From: Mogibacterium diversum_A
GTDB lineage: Bacteria; Bacillota; Clostridia; Peptostreptococcales; Anaerovoracaceae
DNA length: 64,000 nucleotides
Direction: 5' to 3'
Assembly: GCF_938028775.1 (NCBI RefSeq)
Contig: NZ_CALIZG010000013.1
Location: 1 to 64,000, forward strand
Shown here: piece by piece, positions 8,249-17,281 of the stretch
Numbering within the stretch: the stretch's first letter is position 1
Layout of the letters: each line of letters opens with the position of its first letter
Notes under the pieces: model-generated
Databases searched by the model: none
Seen by the model: the letters and a program-made list of their open reading frames with translations, nothing else
What the model was told of the DNA's origin: nothing
Program-made: the position numbers and the translations under genes

Positions 8249-9451
8249 TTAGTTAGTTTTCTCACCGAGCGTCTTGGCCTTATCGATAATCGCCATCGCT
8301 GTATCGAATTTACTGAGCTTACCTAGCTCTGTCTCGTCATCCTTGGTGATAATAGTAACTATATTGGTGTCCCCACCGAAGCCAGCGCCTGCGTCCTTAA
8401 GACTATTCGCACATATCATGTCGAGCCCCTTGTGCTCGAGCTTACTGCGGGAGTTTTCAAGCAAGTTTTGAGTTTCCATCGAGAAGCCACAGATTATCTG
8501 CTCAGGCTTTCTAATCTTCTTGAGCTCTGTAAGGATATCAGCGGTTCTCTTGAGCTCTATGATCATATCGCCGTCATGCTTCTTGATCTTCTCATCAGAT
8601 GTGTAAATTGGCGTATAGTCAGCAACTGCAGCAGCCTTAAATATATAATCCGCCTTAGGTGCATGCTTTAGCACTTCTTCGCACATCTCGGCAGAAGTTG
8701 CAATCTCAATCGTGTTCACATAAGGAAGTGACTCTAAACTAGTCTTGCCGGTGATGAGCGTAACCTGCGCACCCCTGTAAGCAGCGGCTTTAGCTAGGGC
8801 ATATCCCATGCGTCCGGTCGAATGATTGGTGATATATCTAACGGGGTCAATCGCTTCCTGCGTAGCACCGGCGGTGACGAGCACCTTCTTGCCAGCGAGG
8901 TCTTTTGCGTATGCTAGATCAAATAGGATTTCTTCCAAAATAGCATCTGGTTCAGGCATCTTGCCGACACCCACATCTCCGCATGCCAGCACTCCGCTCG
9001 ATGGCTTCATGACCCTGATTCCAACCTTGAGGAGTCTCATGATATTGCCCTGAGTGATAGGATTAAGGAACATCTGTGTATTCATAGCAGGTACAACCAG
9101 CTTAGGGCAGTTCGCAGCGAGGAAAGTTGTTGTGAGCATATCGTCAGCCATTCCGTACGATGCCTTGGCGATAAAATTCGCAGTTGCCGGAGCAACTACA
9201 AAGTAATCTGCCGCCTTCGCGATAGATATGTGCGCTACATCGAATTTAAAGTCCCTATCAAATGTATCAGTCATGCACTTGTTGCCCGTAAGTGTCTCGA
9301 AGACCAGCGGCGAGATGAATTCAGTCGCATTCTTAGTCATAATCACGTGCACATCCGCACGCTCTTTCTTTAGAGCGCTGACTAGAGATGCCGTCTTATA
9401 AGCGGCAATTCCGCCTGTGACACCGACAACAACACATTTATCTTTAAGCAT
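8249..9451 (-). CDS. coaBC: Bifunctional phosphopantothenoylcysteine decarboxylase / phosphopantothenate-cysteine ligase
   Basis: This 400-residue fused enzyme makes 4'-phosphopantetheine from phosphopantothenate in coenzyme A synthesis. The N-terminal CoaC half shows the flavoprotein start GVTGGIAAYK, the active-site His in VAHIS and the PAMN substrate motif. The CoaB half begins near VTAGATQEAIDP and contains the NHSTGRMG nucleotide-binding segment. The length is normal for CoaBC. AGGAGG lies just upstream of ATG 9451. The next gene downstream is the giant HD/nucleotidyltransferase fusion, 95 bases away on the same strand with no terminator seen between, so they may be co-transcribed. Confidence 0.96.
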   Translation of the reverse strand: MLKDKCVVVGVTGGIAAYKTASLVSALKKERADVHVIMTKNATEFISPLVFETLTGNKCMTDTFDRDFKFDVAHISIAKAADYFVVAPATANFIAKASYGMADDMLTTTFLAANCPKLVVPAMNTQMFLNPITQGNIMRLLKVGIRVMKPSSGVLACGDVGVGKMPEPDAILEEILFDLAYAKDLAGKKVLVTAGATQEAIDPVRYITNHSTGRMGYALAKAAAYRGAQVTLITGKTSLESLPYVNTIEIATSAEMCEEVLKHAPKADYIFKAAAVADYTPIYTSDEKIKKHDGDMIIELKRTADILTELKKIRKPEQIICGFSMETQNLLENSRSKLEHKGLDMICANSLKDAGAGFGGDTNIVTIITKDDETELGKLSKFDTAMAIIDKAKTLGEKTN

Positions 9452-9581
9452 GTGACTCCTCCTGTTATCTACATCTTGTGGTTAAATAATATAATATACT
9501 TTCATGTGCGATTTCTCAATCATAAACACAGCATTAATCGTATCAAAATGGCTAAAATTCAATACTTGCTAGAGTTTTCCC

Positions 9582-9610
9582 TTGCACAAGATGCTCTGCT
9601 TTGTTATAAT
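9582..9610 (+). promoter_or_regulatory. Sigma-A-type promoter of rpmE
   Basis: TTGCAC (9582-9587) and a perfect TATAAT (9605-9610) are separated by 17 bases, about 60 bases upstream of rpmE. The divergent coaBC gene starts at 9451, so the 222-base gap contains this promoter and presumably one for coaBC. Confidence 0.85.
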
Positions 9611-9673
9611 AACAAGGCTATTGGGATAGCGCGTGAATGCGCACGATAGACTTTTAAGAAAAGGAGAACTAGC

Positions 9674-9871
9674 ATGAAGGAAGGAATCCATCCTGATTAT
9701 AAGGAATGTAAAGTTACTTGCGCATGTGGTAATACCTTTACTACACTTTCGAACACTGACACTATGAGAGTCGAAGTATGCTCAGAGTGCCATCCATTCT
9801 TCACAGGTCAGCAGAAGTTTGCTAACCGTGGTGGACGTGTAGAGAAGTTCAAGAACAAATACAACCTTTAG
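9674..9871 (+). CDS. rpmE: 50S ribosomal protein L31 (bL31), zinc-binding form
   Basis: This 65-residue protein has the bL31 start MKEGIHPDY and four zinc-ligand cysteines (Cys16, Cys18, Cys37, Cys40, as CxC and CxxC), followed by the basic KFKNKY end. It is therefore the zinc-containing type rather than the zinc-free paralogue used in zinc starvation. It is part of the large ribosomal subunit at the central protuberance. AAAGGAG precedes ATG 9674. It is monocistronic: a strong promoter lies upstream and a terminator directly downstream. Confidence 0.97.
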   Translation: MKEGIHPDYKECKVTCACGNTFTTLSNTDTMRVEVCSECHPFFTGQQKFANRGGRVEKFKNKYNL

Positions 9872-9885
9872 GGAATCAATATTTA

Positions 9886-9914
9886 GAGGACGCTGTTTGC
9901 AGCGTCCTCATTTT
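9886..9914 (+). terminator. Rho-independent terminator of rpmE
   Basis: A 10-base perfect stem (9886-9895 with 9900-9909) with loop TTTG is followed by ATTTT. Confidence 0.85.
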
Positions 9915-9917
9915 AGA

Positions 9918-9958
9918 GCGTTTGGAACCACAGGCGGTGGTTTTCCTGACGCTTTTTT
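9918..9958 (+). terminator. Second, interrupted hairpin with a six-T tract
   Basis: GCGT (9918-9921) pairs with ACGC (9949-9952), and inside it GGAA/TTCC and CCAC/GTGG pair with small bulges. The structure ends in TTTTTT (9953-9958). It looks like a backup terminator in tandem with the previous one, or a structured leader for prfA. Confidence 0.5.
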
Positions 9959-10077
9959 CATAGGTGATAAGCAAGCCTGCTCGGGATATTAAGGCGAATG
10001 ATAATAGCGAAGTATTTGCAAGAGTGGGTAAATATATAAAAATAAAGATCTAAAACTCATAAGTAAAGGATGTAATT

Positions 10078-11142
10078 ATGTTTGATAAGCTAGATTTTAT
10101 ACTTGAGAAATACGAGGAGCTATCGAAGAAGGTTTCTGACCCCGATGTTATCGCTAAGCAGAAGGAATGGCAGAAGCTGATGAAGGAGATGAGCGACCTC
10201 GAGCCAATTGTTAAGGAATACACTGCATATAAGAAGGCAAAGGAAGAACTTGAAGAGGCTAAGGAAATCCTCGATATGGAGGATGACGAAGAGCTACGCG
10301 AGATGGCGCGTGAGGAGCTCAAGGCTAACGAAGCGGCGATTGAGGAATACACAGAGAACCTCAAGATTCTACTTCTTCCAAAGGACCCTAACGACGATAA
10401 AAACGTAATCCTAGAGATCAGAGCGGGTACGGGTGGAGATGAGGCTGCGCTATTTGGAAGCGACCTGCTTCGTATGTATCTCAGATATGCTGAGAGAATG
10501 CGTTGGAAGACAGAGCTTATCGAGAGCAATGAGACTGAAATCGGCGGCGTTAAAGAAGTTGTTATGCTCGTCAAAGGTAAGGGAGCATATTCCAGACTCA
10601 AGTACGAGAGTGGTGTTCACAGAGTACAGAGAGTTCCAGAGACTGAGTCGGGTGGTAGAGTGCATACATCGGCTGCTTCAGTTGCGGTAATGCCAGAAGT
10701 CGATGACGTTGAGGTTAACCTAGATCCTAACGATGTACGTGTAGACGTATATAGAGCATCTGGTAACGGTGGACAGTGTGTAAATACTACAGATTCCGCC
10801 GTTAGACTTACCCACATGCCAACTGGCCTTGTAGTAACATGCCAGGACGAGAAGTCGCAGATTAAGAACAAGGATAAGGCTTTCAAGGTTCTTAAATCGA
10901 GACTATTTGACCTCATGCAGCAGGAGCAGAACGACAAGATTGCAGCAGAGAGAAAGTCACAGATCGGATCAGGAGACAGATCTGAGAGAATCAGAACGTA
11001 TAACTTCCCACAGAGCAGAATCACAGACCACAGAATAAACCTGACTCTGTACAAGCTTGACTCGTTCCTCGACGGTGACCTCGATGAAGTAATCGATGCA
11101 CTAATTACTGAGGACCAGGCGGAGAAGATGAAGGATTTCTAA
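10078..11142 (+). CDS. prfA: Peptide chain release factor 1
   Basis: RF1 reads UAA and UAG stop codons and triggers peptide release. The 354-residue length is standard. The catalytic GGQ lies in SGNGGQCVNTTDS, and the codon-reading region reads VPETESGGR, the RF1-type PxT segment common in Firmicutes, which separates it from RF2. ATG 10078 is the family start. tsaC follows after 17 bases. In many Firmicutes the methyltransferase gene prmC lies between prfA and tsaC; it is absent at this place and must be elsewhere or missing. Confidence 0.97.
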   Translation: MFDKLDFILEKYEELSKKVSDPDVIAKQKEWQKLMKEMSDLEPIVKEYTAYKKAKEELEEAKEILDMEDDEELREMAREELKANEAAIEEYTENLKILLLPKDPNDDKNVILEIRAGTGGDEAALFGSDLLRMYLRYAERMRWKTELIESNETEIGGVKEVVMLVKGKGAYSRLKYESGVHRVQRVPETESGGRVHTSAASVAVMPEVDDVEVNLDPNDVRVDVYRASGNGGQCVNTTDSAVRLTHMPTGLVVTCQDEKSQIKNKDKAFKVLKSRLFDLMQQEQNDKIAAERKSQIGSGDRSERIRTYNFPQSRITDHRINLTLYKLDSFLDGDLDEVIDALITEDQAEKMKDF

Positions 11143-11159
11143 AGCAAGAGAGGCGTCCA

Positions 11160-12152
11160 ATGAAGACAAGAATTATCCTTCCTGATACAGAGGGAATCTC
11201 CGAAGCCGGAGCTATCCTGCGCTCTGGCGGACTCGTTGCATTTCCGACTGAGACGGTGTATGGTCTGGGTGCAAATGCTCTAGATACTGTCGCTACAAAA
11301 CGCATATACGAGGCAAAGGGTAGACCGAGCGATAATCCGATGATTGTCCATGTGGCGAGCATTGATATGCTTAACGAGGTTGCTTCGGATGTTACAGATG
11401 AGCAGAAAGCCATTATGAGCAAGCTGTGGCCAGGTCCGATTACTTTCGTGCTTCGCAAGAATCCAGCAGTTCCTGATGTTACAACAGGAGGACTTGATAC
11501 GGTTGCGGTGAGATGGCCTTCACGGCGCGAGGCTGCTGAGATTATTGAGGCAGCGGGTGTTCCGATTGCAGCGCCGAGTGCTAACCTATCTGGCAAACCG
11601 AGCCCTACGACATTCGAAGATGTTGCCGAGGATATGGATGGTAGAATCGATGCGATAGTCAAGGGCGAGAGGACTGCCATCGGCATAGAGTCGACAGTTT
11701 TGGATCTGACATCGGAAGTTCCTACCATACTTAGACCTGGATTCATAACGAAGAGCCAGATTGAAGAGGCTGCATGCTGTGAAGTTCAGTATGACCCATC
11801 TCTATTCAAAAAGCCTGGAGCAGATGACTTCCATCCGAAGTCACCAGGCATGAAGTATAAGCATTATGCACCGAAGGCTGCAGTTAGAATCGTAGAAGGC
11901 AGCAAAGATGCAGTGTGTAAGGCAATTGCTGAGCTCGAGGCTGAGTCGGTTTCAAACAACCTACGGACAGCTGTACTTGACTACATGGGGAATGGTGACA
12001 AGGCGGCAAATAATTTTTTTGCAGATCTCAGGCAGTGCGATAGAGACGGTGTGGATATAATATACATCGCGGCGTATGACTGGGACGAAGTCGGGTTTTC
12101 CGTTATGAACAGAATGGTCAAGTCTGCAGGATATGACATCGTGAATGTTTAG
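11160..12152 (+). CDS. tsaC: L-threonylcarbamoyladenylate synthase, Sua5 type
   Basis: The enzyme makes threonylcarbamoyl-AMP from threonine, bicarbonate and ATP, the first step of the t6A modification of tRNAs that read ANN codons. Residues 1-200 form the YrdC-like catalytic domain (GLVAFPTETVYGLGANA, KGRPSDNPM, PSANLSGKPSPT). The linker with KYKHYAPKA and about 110 further residues are the C-terminal Sua5 domain, so this is the long (330-residue) version rather than the short TsaC. It starts 17 bases after prfA and is probably translated from the same transcript. Confidence 0.94.
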   Translation: MKTRIILPDTEGISEAGAILRSGGLVAFPTETVYGLGANALDTVATKRIYEAKGRPSDNPMIVHVASIDMLNEVASDVTDEQKAIMSKLWPGPITFVLRKNPAVPDVTTGGLDTVAVRWPSRREAAEIIEAAGVPIAAPSANLSGKPSPTTFEDVAEDMDGRIDAIVKGERTAIGIESTVLDLTSEVPTILRPGFITKSQIEEAACCEVQYDPSLFKKPGADDFHPKSPGMKYKHYAPKAAVRIVEGSKDAVCKAIAELEAESVSNNLRTAVLDYMGNGDKAANNFFADLRQCDRDGVDIIYIAAYDWDEVGFSVMNRMVKSAGYDIVNV

Positions 12153-12256
12153 AGCATTTACATACATAGATCAGATATAATTTATATTATTTATGTGACA
12201 TATATCGCTGATACACATACAATATATAGAGGCGAAGATATGCGAGGAGGATTTAT

Positions 12257-12685
12257 ATGAAGATTGCGATTGGCTGCGATCACGCAGGATATCCGCTCAA
12301 GGTGGCTGTGGAAGATAAGCTACTCAAGGAAGGTTATGGAGTCATGGATGTAGGCACGGAATCAACAGAGTCAGTGGATTATCCAATATATGGTAAGTCC
12401 GTTGGACGTGCAGTTGCTAGTGGGTTAGCTGATAGAGGCATAGTTATCTGTGGATCCGGCATAGGAATTTCTATCGCAGCGAATAAAGTAAAGGGTGTTA
12501 GATGTGCTCTTTGCACTTCCGTAGAGATGGCGGAGATGTCGAGAAGGCACAACGATGCGAATGTGCTCGCTATGGGTGCAAGAATGATAGAGCAGGATTT
12601 GGCTTTTGAAATTGTCGATAAGTGGCTAACGACAGATTTTGAAGGCGGAAAGCACCTTCGCCGCATAAACATGCTTGATGAATAA
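12257..12685 (+). CDS. rpiB: Ribose 5-phosphate isomerase B
   Basis: RpiB interconverts ribose 5-phosphate and ribulose 5-phosphate in the pentose phosphate pathway. The 142-residue protein shows the family start MKIAIGCDHAGY, the catalytic Cys in CGSGIGISIAANK and the RRHNDANVLAMGAR segment. The length is typical. GGAGG precedes ATG 12257. upp follows after 54 bases, giving a small pentose phosphate / PRPP-related pair. A TATAAT at 12175-12180 may belong to its promoter, though no good -35 is seen. Confidence 0.95.
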   Translation: MKIAIGCDHAGYPLKVAVEDKLLKEGYGVMDVGTESTESVDYPIYGKSVGRAVASGLADRGIVICGSGIGISIAANKVKGVRCALCTSVEMAEMSRRHNDANVLAMGARMIEQDLAFEIVDKWLTTDFEGGKHLRRINMLDE

Positions 12686-12739
12686 TGTATTTGGTATATA
12701 CTTAATGATAAGTGAATTGAGATAATCAGGAGGATTATA

Positions 12740-13381
12740 ATGGCTAACAGAGAAGGCAAGGTATATGTGTTTGATCATCCGCTGATTCAGCACAAGACAG
12801 CTCTCATGAGAGATGTAAACACTAGTGTAAAGGAGTTCCGCGAACTCGCTACTGAGGTGGCGATGCTGATGGGCTTCGAAGCGACAAGAGATCTGCCACT
12901 TGAAGAGGTTGATATCGAAACACCTATGTGCAAGACTACAGTTAAGATGCTTGAGGGAGAGGATATTGCAATCGTTCCTATCCTAAGAGCTGGACTAGGC
13001 TTCGTAGATGGGATGCTTGCGCTCGTTCCAAATGCAAAGGTTGGACACGTTGGACTATACCGCGACCCAGATACACATCTTCCTGTTGAATATTATTGCA
13101 AGCTACCTACAGACATCGAGAAGAGAAAGATTTTCGCCGTTGACCCAATGCTTGCAACTGGTGGAAGTGCCATTGCAGCAATTGATTCTATCAAGAGCAG
13201 AGGCGGACACGATATCGCATTCCTATGCCTGATAGCTGCACCAGAAGGAATCGACGCCCTACATGAGGCTCATCCTGATATTGACATCTACATTGCAGCA
13301 AAGGACGAGAGACTCAACGAAAACGCTTACATTCTTCCAGGACTTGGAGATGCAGGAGACAGACTTTACGGTACAAAGTAA
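12740..13381 (+). CDS. upp: Uracil phosphoribosyltransferase
   Basis: Upp salvages uracil with PRPP to form UMP. The 213-residue product shows PILRAGLGFVDGM, the PRPP-binding loop VDPMLATGGSA and the C-terminal GLGDAGDRLYGTK that are diagnostic for the family. AGGAGG precedes ATG 12740. It probably shares a transcript with rpiB and is followed by a terminator-like hairpin before tyrS. Confidence 0.97.
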   Translation: MANREGKVYVFDHPLIQHKTALMRDVNTSVKEFRELATEVAMLMGFEATRDLPLEEVDIETPMCKTTVKMLEGEDIAIVPILRAGLGFVDGMLALVPNAKVGHVGLYRDPDTHLPVEYYCKLPTDIEKRKIFAVDPMLATGGSAIAAIDSIKSRGGHDIAFLCLIAAPEGIDALHEAHPDIDIYIAAKDERLNENAYILPGLGDAGDRLYGTK

Positions 13382-13404
13382 TCTCGGCAAGCTAATGATA
13401 TTAA

Positions 13405-13434
13405 GCCTGCGGCGAGAGCTGCAGGTTGTTTTTA
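13405..13434 (+). terminator. Terminator-like hairpin between upp and tyrS
   Basis: A 9-base stem with two G-T pairs (13405-13413 with 13418-13426), loop GAGA, is followed by TGTTTTT. It ends just before the tyrS ribosome binding site. No T-box or other riboswitch fits in this 66-base gap. Confidence 0.6.
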
Positions 13435-13447
13435 TAGGAGGGACACG

Positions 13448-14776
13448 ATGATACAGATTCCAGATAATGTGAGCAAGTACACCAACGTATATGATGTGCT
13501 TGAAGAAAGAGGCCTGATTGAACAGTGCACAGATCCAAAGGCTATGCACGACCTACTCGGAAGCGAGAAGATTAAGTTCTACGTAGGATTTGACCCAACT
13601 GCAGACTGTCTGCATGTTGGACACCTGATTCAGATTATTATATTTGCGTATATGCTCAAATATGGCCATACACCAGTGGCTCTCGTCGGCGGTGGAACTG
13701 TAATGATCGGAGATCCTTCTGGTAGAACTGACCTGCGCCGCATGATGGATGTTGAAGAAATCGATGCAAACGGTAAGAAGTTCAAAGACCTATTTGACCG
13801 ATTCCTACCGTTCGATGACGAGTGGAAATACACGGGCAACGGTGGCGTCATGAAGCCAGGACACCAGAACAGAGAACCTAAGCCGGGCCTTGCGGTAAGC
13901 ACGAATAACGCTCTGTGGCTAAGAAACCTCAACTATATCGAGTTCGCTCGTGAGATTGGCTCGGTATTTAACGTAAACGACATGCTGAGAGCAGAGTGCT
14001 ATAAGAGAAGACTCAAGGAAGGACTTACTTTCCTAGAGTTCAACTACATGCTGATGCAGGGATATGACTTCTACGTAATGGCGAGAGACTTCGGTCTAAA
14101 GGCGCAGTTCGGCGGCAACGACCAGTGGTCCAACATCATCGCCGGCGTCAATATCGCTAAGAAGAAGTCAGACCTAGATGTGTATGGCATGACCTTCTCA
14201 CTTCTCACCAAGAGTGATGGAGAGAAGATGGGTAAGACTGCAGGTGGTGCGCTCTGGCTCGATGAAGAAAGAGTTTCAGTGTTCGACTTCTTCCAGTACT
14301 GGAGAAATGTCGCAGATGCGGACGTTAACAAGTGCCTACGTATGCTTACATTCCTACCAATGGATGAGGTAAACAGATTATCTTCCCTCGAGGGCGCAGA
14401 GATCAATCAGGCAAAAGAGATCCTCGCTTACGAAGTCACTAAGCTAGTGCACGGCGAGGAGAAGGCTAAGAAAGCACTTGAAGATGCTCGTGTGGTGTTC
14501 GCAAGTGGCGGCACTAATGCAGCGACGATGCCAACTGTAGAACTTGAAAAGTCTGCATTTGAAGGCGAGGGCTTCGGCCTTGCTAGCCTACTCAAGGAGA
14601 TAGGTCTAGCCCAGTCTAACGGTGATGCATTTAGAACGATAGAGCAGGGTGGTGCTAGAATCAACGGAGAGCAGGTTACCGACAGAAAGAGAAGAGTAAC
14701 TCTCGCAGACTTCGAAGATGGAAAGCTTACAATTCAAAAAGGTAAGAAGAAATTCGTTGCGGTGACACTGAAGTAG
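13448..14776 (+). CDS. tyrS: Tyrosyl-tRNA synthetase
   Basis: TyrS charges tRNA-Tyr with tyrosine. This class I enzyme has the HIGH-like motif HVGH in DCLHVGHLIQ, the KMSKS-like signature KMGKT in DGEKMGKTAGG and the C-terminal S4-type RNA-binding domain (about residues 375-440, GGARINGEQV). At 442 residues it is slightly longer than the usual 400-425. GGAGG lies 6 bases before ATG 13448. No T-box leader is present, which is unusual for Firmicute aminoacyl-tRNA synthetases but not exceptional for tyrS. Confidence 0.96.
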   Translation: MIQIPDNVSKYTNVYDVLEERGLIEQCTDPKAMHDLLGSEKIKFYVGFDPTADCLHVGHLIQIIIFAYMLKYGHTPVALVGGGTVMIGDPSGRTDLRRMMDVEEIDANGKKFKDLFDRFLPFDDEWKYTGNGGVMKPGHQNREPKPGLAVSTNNALWLRNLNYIEFAREIGSVFNVNDMLRAECYKRRLKEGLTFLEFNYMLMQGYDFYVMARDFGLKAQFGGNDQWSNIIAGVNIAKKKSDLDVYGMTFSLLTKSDGEKMGKTAGGALWLDEERVSVFDFFQYWRNVADADVNKCLRMLTFLPMDEVNRLSSLEGAEINQAKEILAYEVTKLVHGEEKAKKALEDARVVFASGGTNAATMPTVELEKSAFEGEGFGLASLLKEIGLAQSNGDAFRTIEQGGARINGEQVTDRKRRVTLADFEDGKLTIQKGKKKFVAVTLK

Positions 14777-14826
14777 CAAGTTAATAGTGATTAGCTTGCA
14801 CTGTGGTGATTAAAGCAAATAAAGAT

Positions 14827-14851
14827 AAGCGCGCAGCGATGCGCGCTTTGC
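14827..14851 (+). terminator. Rho-independent terminator of tyrS
   Basis: An 8-base GC-rich stem (14827-14834 with 14841-14848) with loop AGCGAT, followed by a short T run. Confidence 0.7.
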
Positions 14852-14917
14852 CTATTTGAGAAACATATATCTGTATATGTATAAAATAACATTATTTATA
14901 TATTTAGGGGGTGCAAT

Positions 14918-15376
14918 ATGGTTAAAGAAGTAAATTTTGAAGATGTAAAGCGTGATGTAATACATGCATTCACAAACGGATGCATGTGCTCAGAATCTGT
15001 AATTACGATTGCAAACAAGCATTGGGATCTCGGGATGGGAGACGACATAATGGCAATTGCAACTGGATTCCCATTCGGTTTTGGTGATGGCGGAAATGTA
15101 TGTGGAGCTGTAGCTGCAGCGACGATGTCGCTCGGGAAAGTATTTGGCAGAGTAATCCCTGGAGACCCAAGCTATGAGAAATGCACATCGCTCGTAAGAG
15201 AGCTCAATGACGATGTCATAGCAAAGTTTGGTAGTGCACTATGTCCAGACTTACTAGAGGGTTATGAATTTGCAACACCGGTTCGCAAGGAACACTGCAC
15301 CGAAATAGTGGTAACAGTGCTTGAGTCATTCGCTCGCATAATGGAGCGTGAATGTGGGGTTCATGTCTGTTGGTAA
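14918..15376 (+). CDS. C_GCAxxG_C_C family redox protein
   Basis: The product has the spaced cysteines of the C_GCAxxG_C_C (redox-active) family: Cys22 and Cys24, Cys62 within GNVCGAVAAA, then Cys89, Cys109, Cys127, Cys146 and Cys151. Members are small cytoplasmic proteins of anaerobes, thought to bind a metal or a cluster or to work as redox carriers; no reaction is established. The length (152 residues) is typical. GGGGG upstream of ATG 14918 is the likely binding site. The gene is probably monocistronic, as a terminator precedes it. Confidence 0.88.
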   Translation: MVKEVNFEDVKRDVIHAFTNGCMCSESVITIANKHWDLGMGDDIMAIATGFPFGFGDGGNVCGAVAAATMSLGKVFGRVIPGDPSYEKCTSLVRELNDDVIAKFGSALCPDLLEGYEFATPVRKEHCTEIVVTVLESFARIMERECGVHVCW

Positions 15377-15504
15377 ATATGATATATTATGAAGACTAAT
15401 TAATATTAGATTGTACAAGAATTAAATGTTACGAATATATTACTTTGTAATCGCAAATATATTGAGTTGAAAAAGCAGATAATTTGTGTAGAAAGAGGCG
15501 GTTT

Positions 15505-15834
15505 ATGGCTAAGAAACAATCAAAATACGAGAGGCCGGGCGGCGCTAAAAAGGGTAGAATTGCAGTGGTCATATTTATCATCGTAGCTGCAATTACAGAT
15601 GCTATTATGATTCGTGCGTACTTTACAGGTGGTAAAAGTGCTATGGTTGGCGCCATGATTATACTGATGACAGCGATGTATGTTTTTATCGCTTATAGCC
15701 TAATTAAGCTCGTTAAAATGATGGAAGAACAGATGGTTAAGGATGCCGAGGCAGAAAAGGAAGCGGAAGAGAAGGCGAAGCATATAGGAAAAGGTGCTAC
15801 GTACAAGACTCTCAAGAAAAAGTCTAAGAACTAA
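15505..15834 (+). CDS. Small two-helix membrane protein of unknown function
   Basis: I do not recognise a named family. The 109-residue product has a basic N-terminus, two hydrophobic segments (about residues 18-39 and 47-68) and a long charged, Lys/Glu-rich C-terminal tail that is probably cytoplasmic and partly coiled coil. ATG 15505 follows GAGGCGG and is preferred over a TTG at 15484 in the same frame, which would add seven residues without a better binding site. The gene stands alone between a C_GCAxxG_C_C protein and a LysR regulator. Confidence 0.7.
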   Translation: MAKKQSKYERPGGAKKGRIAVVIFIIVAAITDAIMIRAYFTGGKSAMVGAMIILMTAMYVFIAYSLIKLVKMMEEQMVKDAEAEKEAEEKAKHIGKGATYKTLKKKSKN

Positions 15835-15926
15835 AGGGGTAGTTCTGGTAGTGATAAATAAAGAAAAATCTCAGTGTATATTTTAAACTTAACTACTACT
15901 ATGAAAAAACATGTAGCATAAATAAG

Positions 15927-15947
15927 CATTTGTGAGATGCACAAATG
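15927..15947. promoter_or_regulatory. Inverted repeat in the gap before the LysR gene
   Basis: CATTTGTG and CACAAATG (8-base perfect arms) flank the 5-base centre AGATG. It lies in a 384-base AT-rich gap without a gene (15835-16218). It could be an operator or a weak hairpin; nothing else in the sequence decides this. Confidence 0.35.
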
Positions 15948-16032
15948 TGATATCGCAAACAACCTTATAGATAAATATTATCGATTATAAAAATTTGATA
16001 ACAATAATAATAAATCAAACAGCTAAGTAAAA

Positions 16033-16062
16033 AAGCGAGGACATACGTCCCCGCTTTCTTTG
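16033..16062 (+). terminator. Rho-independent terminator
   Basis: The stem AAGCG-A-GGAC / GTCC-C-CGCTT (16033-16042 with 16047-16056, one mismatch), loop ATAC, is followed by TCTTTG. It probably ends transcription of the small membrane protein gene although it lies about 200 bases after its stop. The rest of 15835-16218 is AT-rich and shows no gene. Confidence 0.65.
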
Positions 16063-16218
16063 TATGGATATTCTATGGATGGATTGTGTAATAACAGCGA
16101 AGGTATTGAAATAACCTGTGCTGTACCTTTATAATAAACTTGAGAACAAAGCATGTAAATTTAATTAAAATGAGTTAATTGATAAAAATAAATAATTGCG
16201 GTCCTCGATGGAGGTATT

Positions 16219-17100
16219 ATGGAAAATCGTAACGTAGCGACCTTTATAAAGGTTGTAGAGATGAATAATTTTACTAGGGCAGCAGAGAGTCTCGGGTACT
16301 CTCAGGCAGCCGTAACTGCCCAGATAAAGCAGCTCGAGCATGAACTCGGAGCACCTTTATTTGACAGAATTGGCAAGAGGATAAATCTTACTAGAGCGGG
16401 AGAAACATTCCTCCCATATGCTTTTCGTCTGCTTAAGGCGGAAGATGAAGCGGTAGCAAGCATCAGAGAGCAGGAAGGTCTCAGCGGAACGCTGACAATC
16501 GGAACATCTTCAAGCCTATCGATCGGAGCGCTTCCACATATCGCTATTGATTTCATCAAGGAGTATCCTGATGTAAATGTTGTTATCAAGGTATCCGACT
16601 TCACGCAGGACCTGAGGGAAAAGCTCATTGCAGGAACTATGGATCTCGTGTTTAGTATGGCCGAGACTCCAAACCCACAGAACTTCCAACGCATGCTAGA
16701 GAAGGATGTACCGATGGTATTCGTAGCGCATCCAGACCACCCACTTGCGGGCAAGAAGATTCCGCTGCGCAAAATCCTTGCAGAGCAACTAATCGTTGCG
16801 GATAGAGAAGTTGGATATACGTTCTATCTAAATAAATTTGCAAATGATATCGGTATGCAACTTGAACCTGCACTTGAGGTTGGTTCAGTGTCCGCTATCG
16901 TCAATATACTAGAGGGCGGATATGGAGTATCTTACCTGCCTTGGTTCGTCGTTGAGAAGCCAGTTGCTGAAGGCAAATTGGCAACAATTGATGTTACATG
17001 TCCGGATCCAGAGCTCAAGAGTACTATCATATGTCATAAGAGCAAGTGGATTGATCCAGTGATTAAGAAATTTATAGAGTTTATAAATGAAAGAATATAG
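16219..17100 (+). CDS. LysR family transcriptional regulator
   Basis: The 293-residue protein has the LysR N-terminal winged helix-turn-helix (about residues 4-62, FIKVVEMNNFTRAAE then SQAAVTAQIKQLE and LFDRIGK) followed by the two-lobed effector-binding domain (about residues 88-290). Such regulators typically control a divergent or nearby gene in response to a small molecule. There is no divergent gene here: the upstream gene points the same way and ends 384 bases earlier, so the target is uncertain. GGAGG precedes ATG 16219. A strong terminator follows. Confidence 0.93.
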   Translation: MENRNVATFIKVVEMNNFTRAAESLGYSQAAVTAQIKQLEHELGAPLFDRIGKRINLTRAGETFLPYAFRLLKAEDEAVASIREQEGLSGTLTIGTSSSLSIGALPHIAIDFIKEYPDVNVVIKVSDFTQDLREKLIAGTMDLVFSMAETPNPQNFQRMLEKDVPMVFVAHPDHPLAGKKIPLRKILAEQLIVADREVGYTFYLNKFANDIGMQLEPALEVGSVSAIVNILEGGYGVSYLPWFVVEKPVAEGKLATIDVTCPDPELKSTIICHKSKWIDPVIKKFIEFINERI

Positions 17101-17170
17101 GAAGGTTGTATGCAAAAACATCACAAAGTCGATTAGACTTGATTTTATATGCTCTGAACAACGAATGCCA

Positions 17171-17205
17171 GGTGCTATGTATTTTATTAATACATAGCAC
17201 CATTT
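17171..17205 (+). terminator. Rho-independent terminator of the LysR gene
   Basis: A 13-base perfect stem (17171-17183 with 17189-17201) with loop TTATT, followed by ATTTAT and a TA-dinucleotide run that extends to about 17220. Confidence 0.85.
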
Positions 17206-17281
17206 ATATATATATATATAAATGGTAGAATTTCCGTGTACATTATAGATAATTAACAATTAAGAGAGGACATTAATATTG

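Noticed and set aside
10050..10601. 183-codon minus-strand open frame over prfA
   Set aside because: It is extremely Ser-rich, mirrors the Glu/Lys codons of prfA and lacks a start site of its own.
13382..13447. T-box leader for tyrS
   Set aside because: Only 66 bases separate upp and tyrS and they hold one simple hairpin; a T-box needs more room and its conserved box is absent.
17201..17222. TA-dinucleotide run as a functional repeat
   Set aside because: It is short, lies just after a terminator and looks like ordinary AT-rich intergenic sequence.
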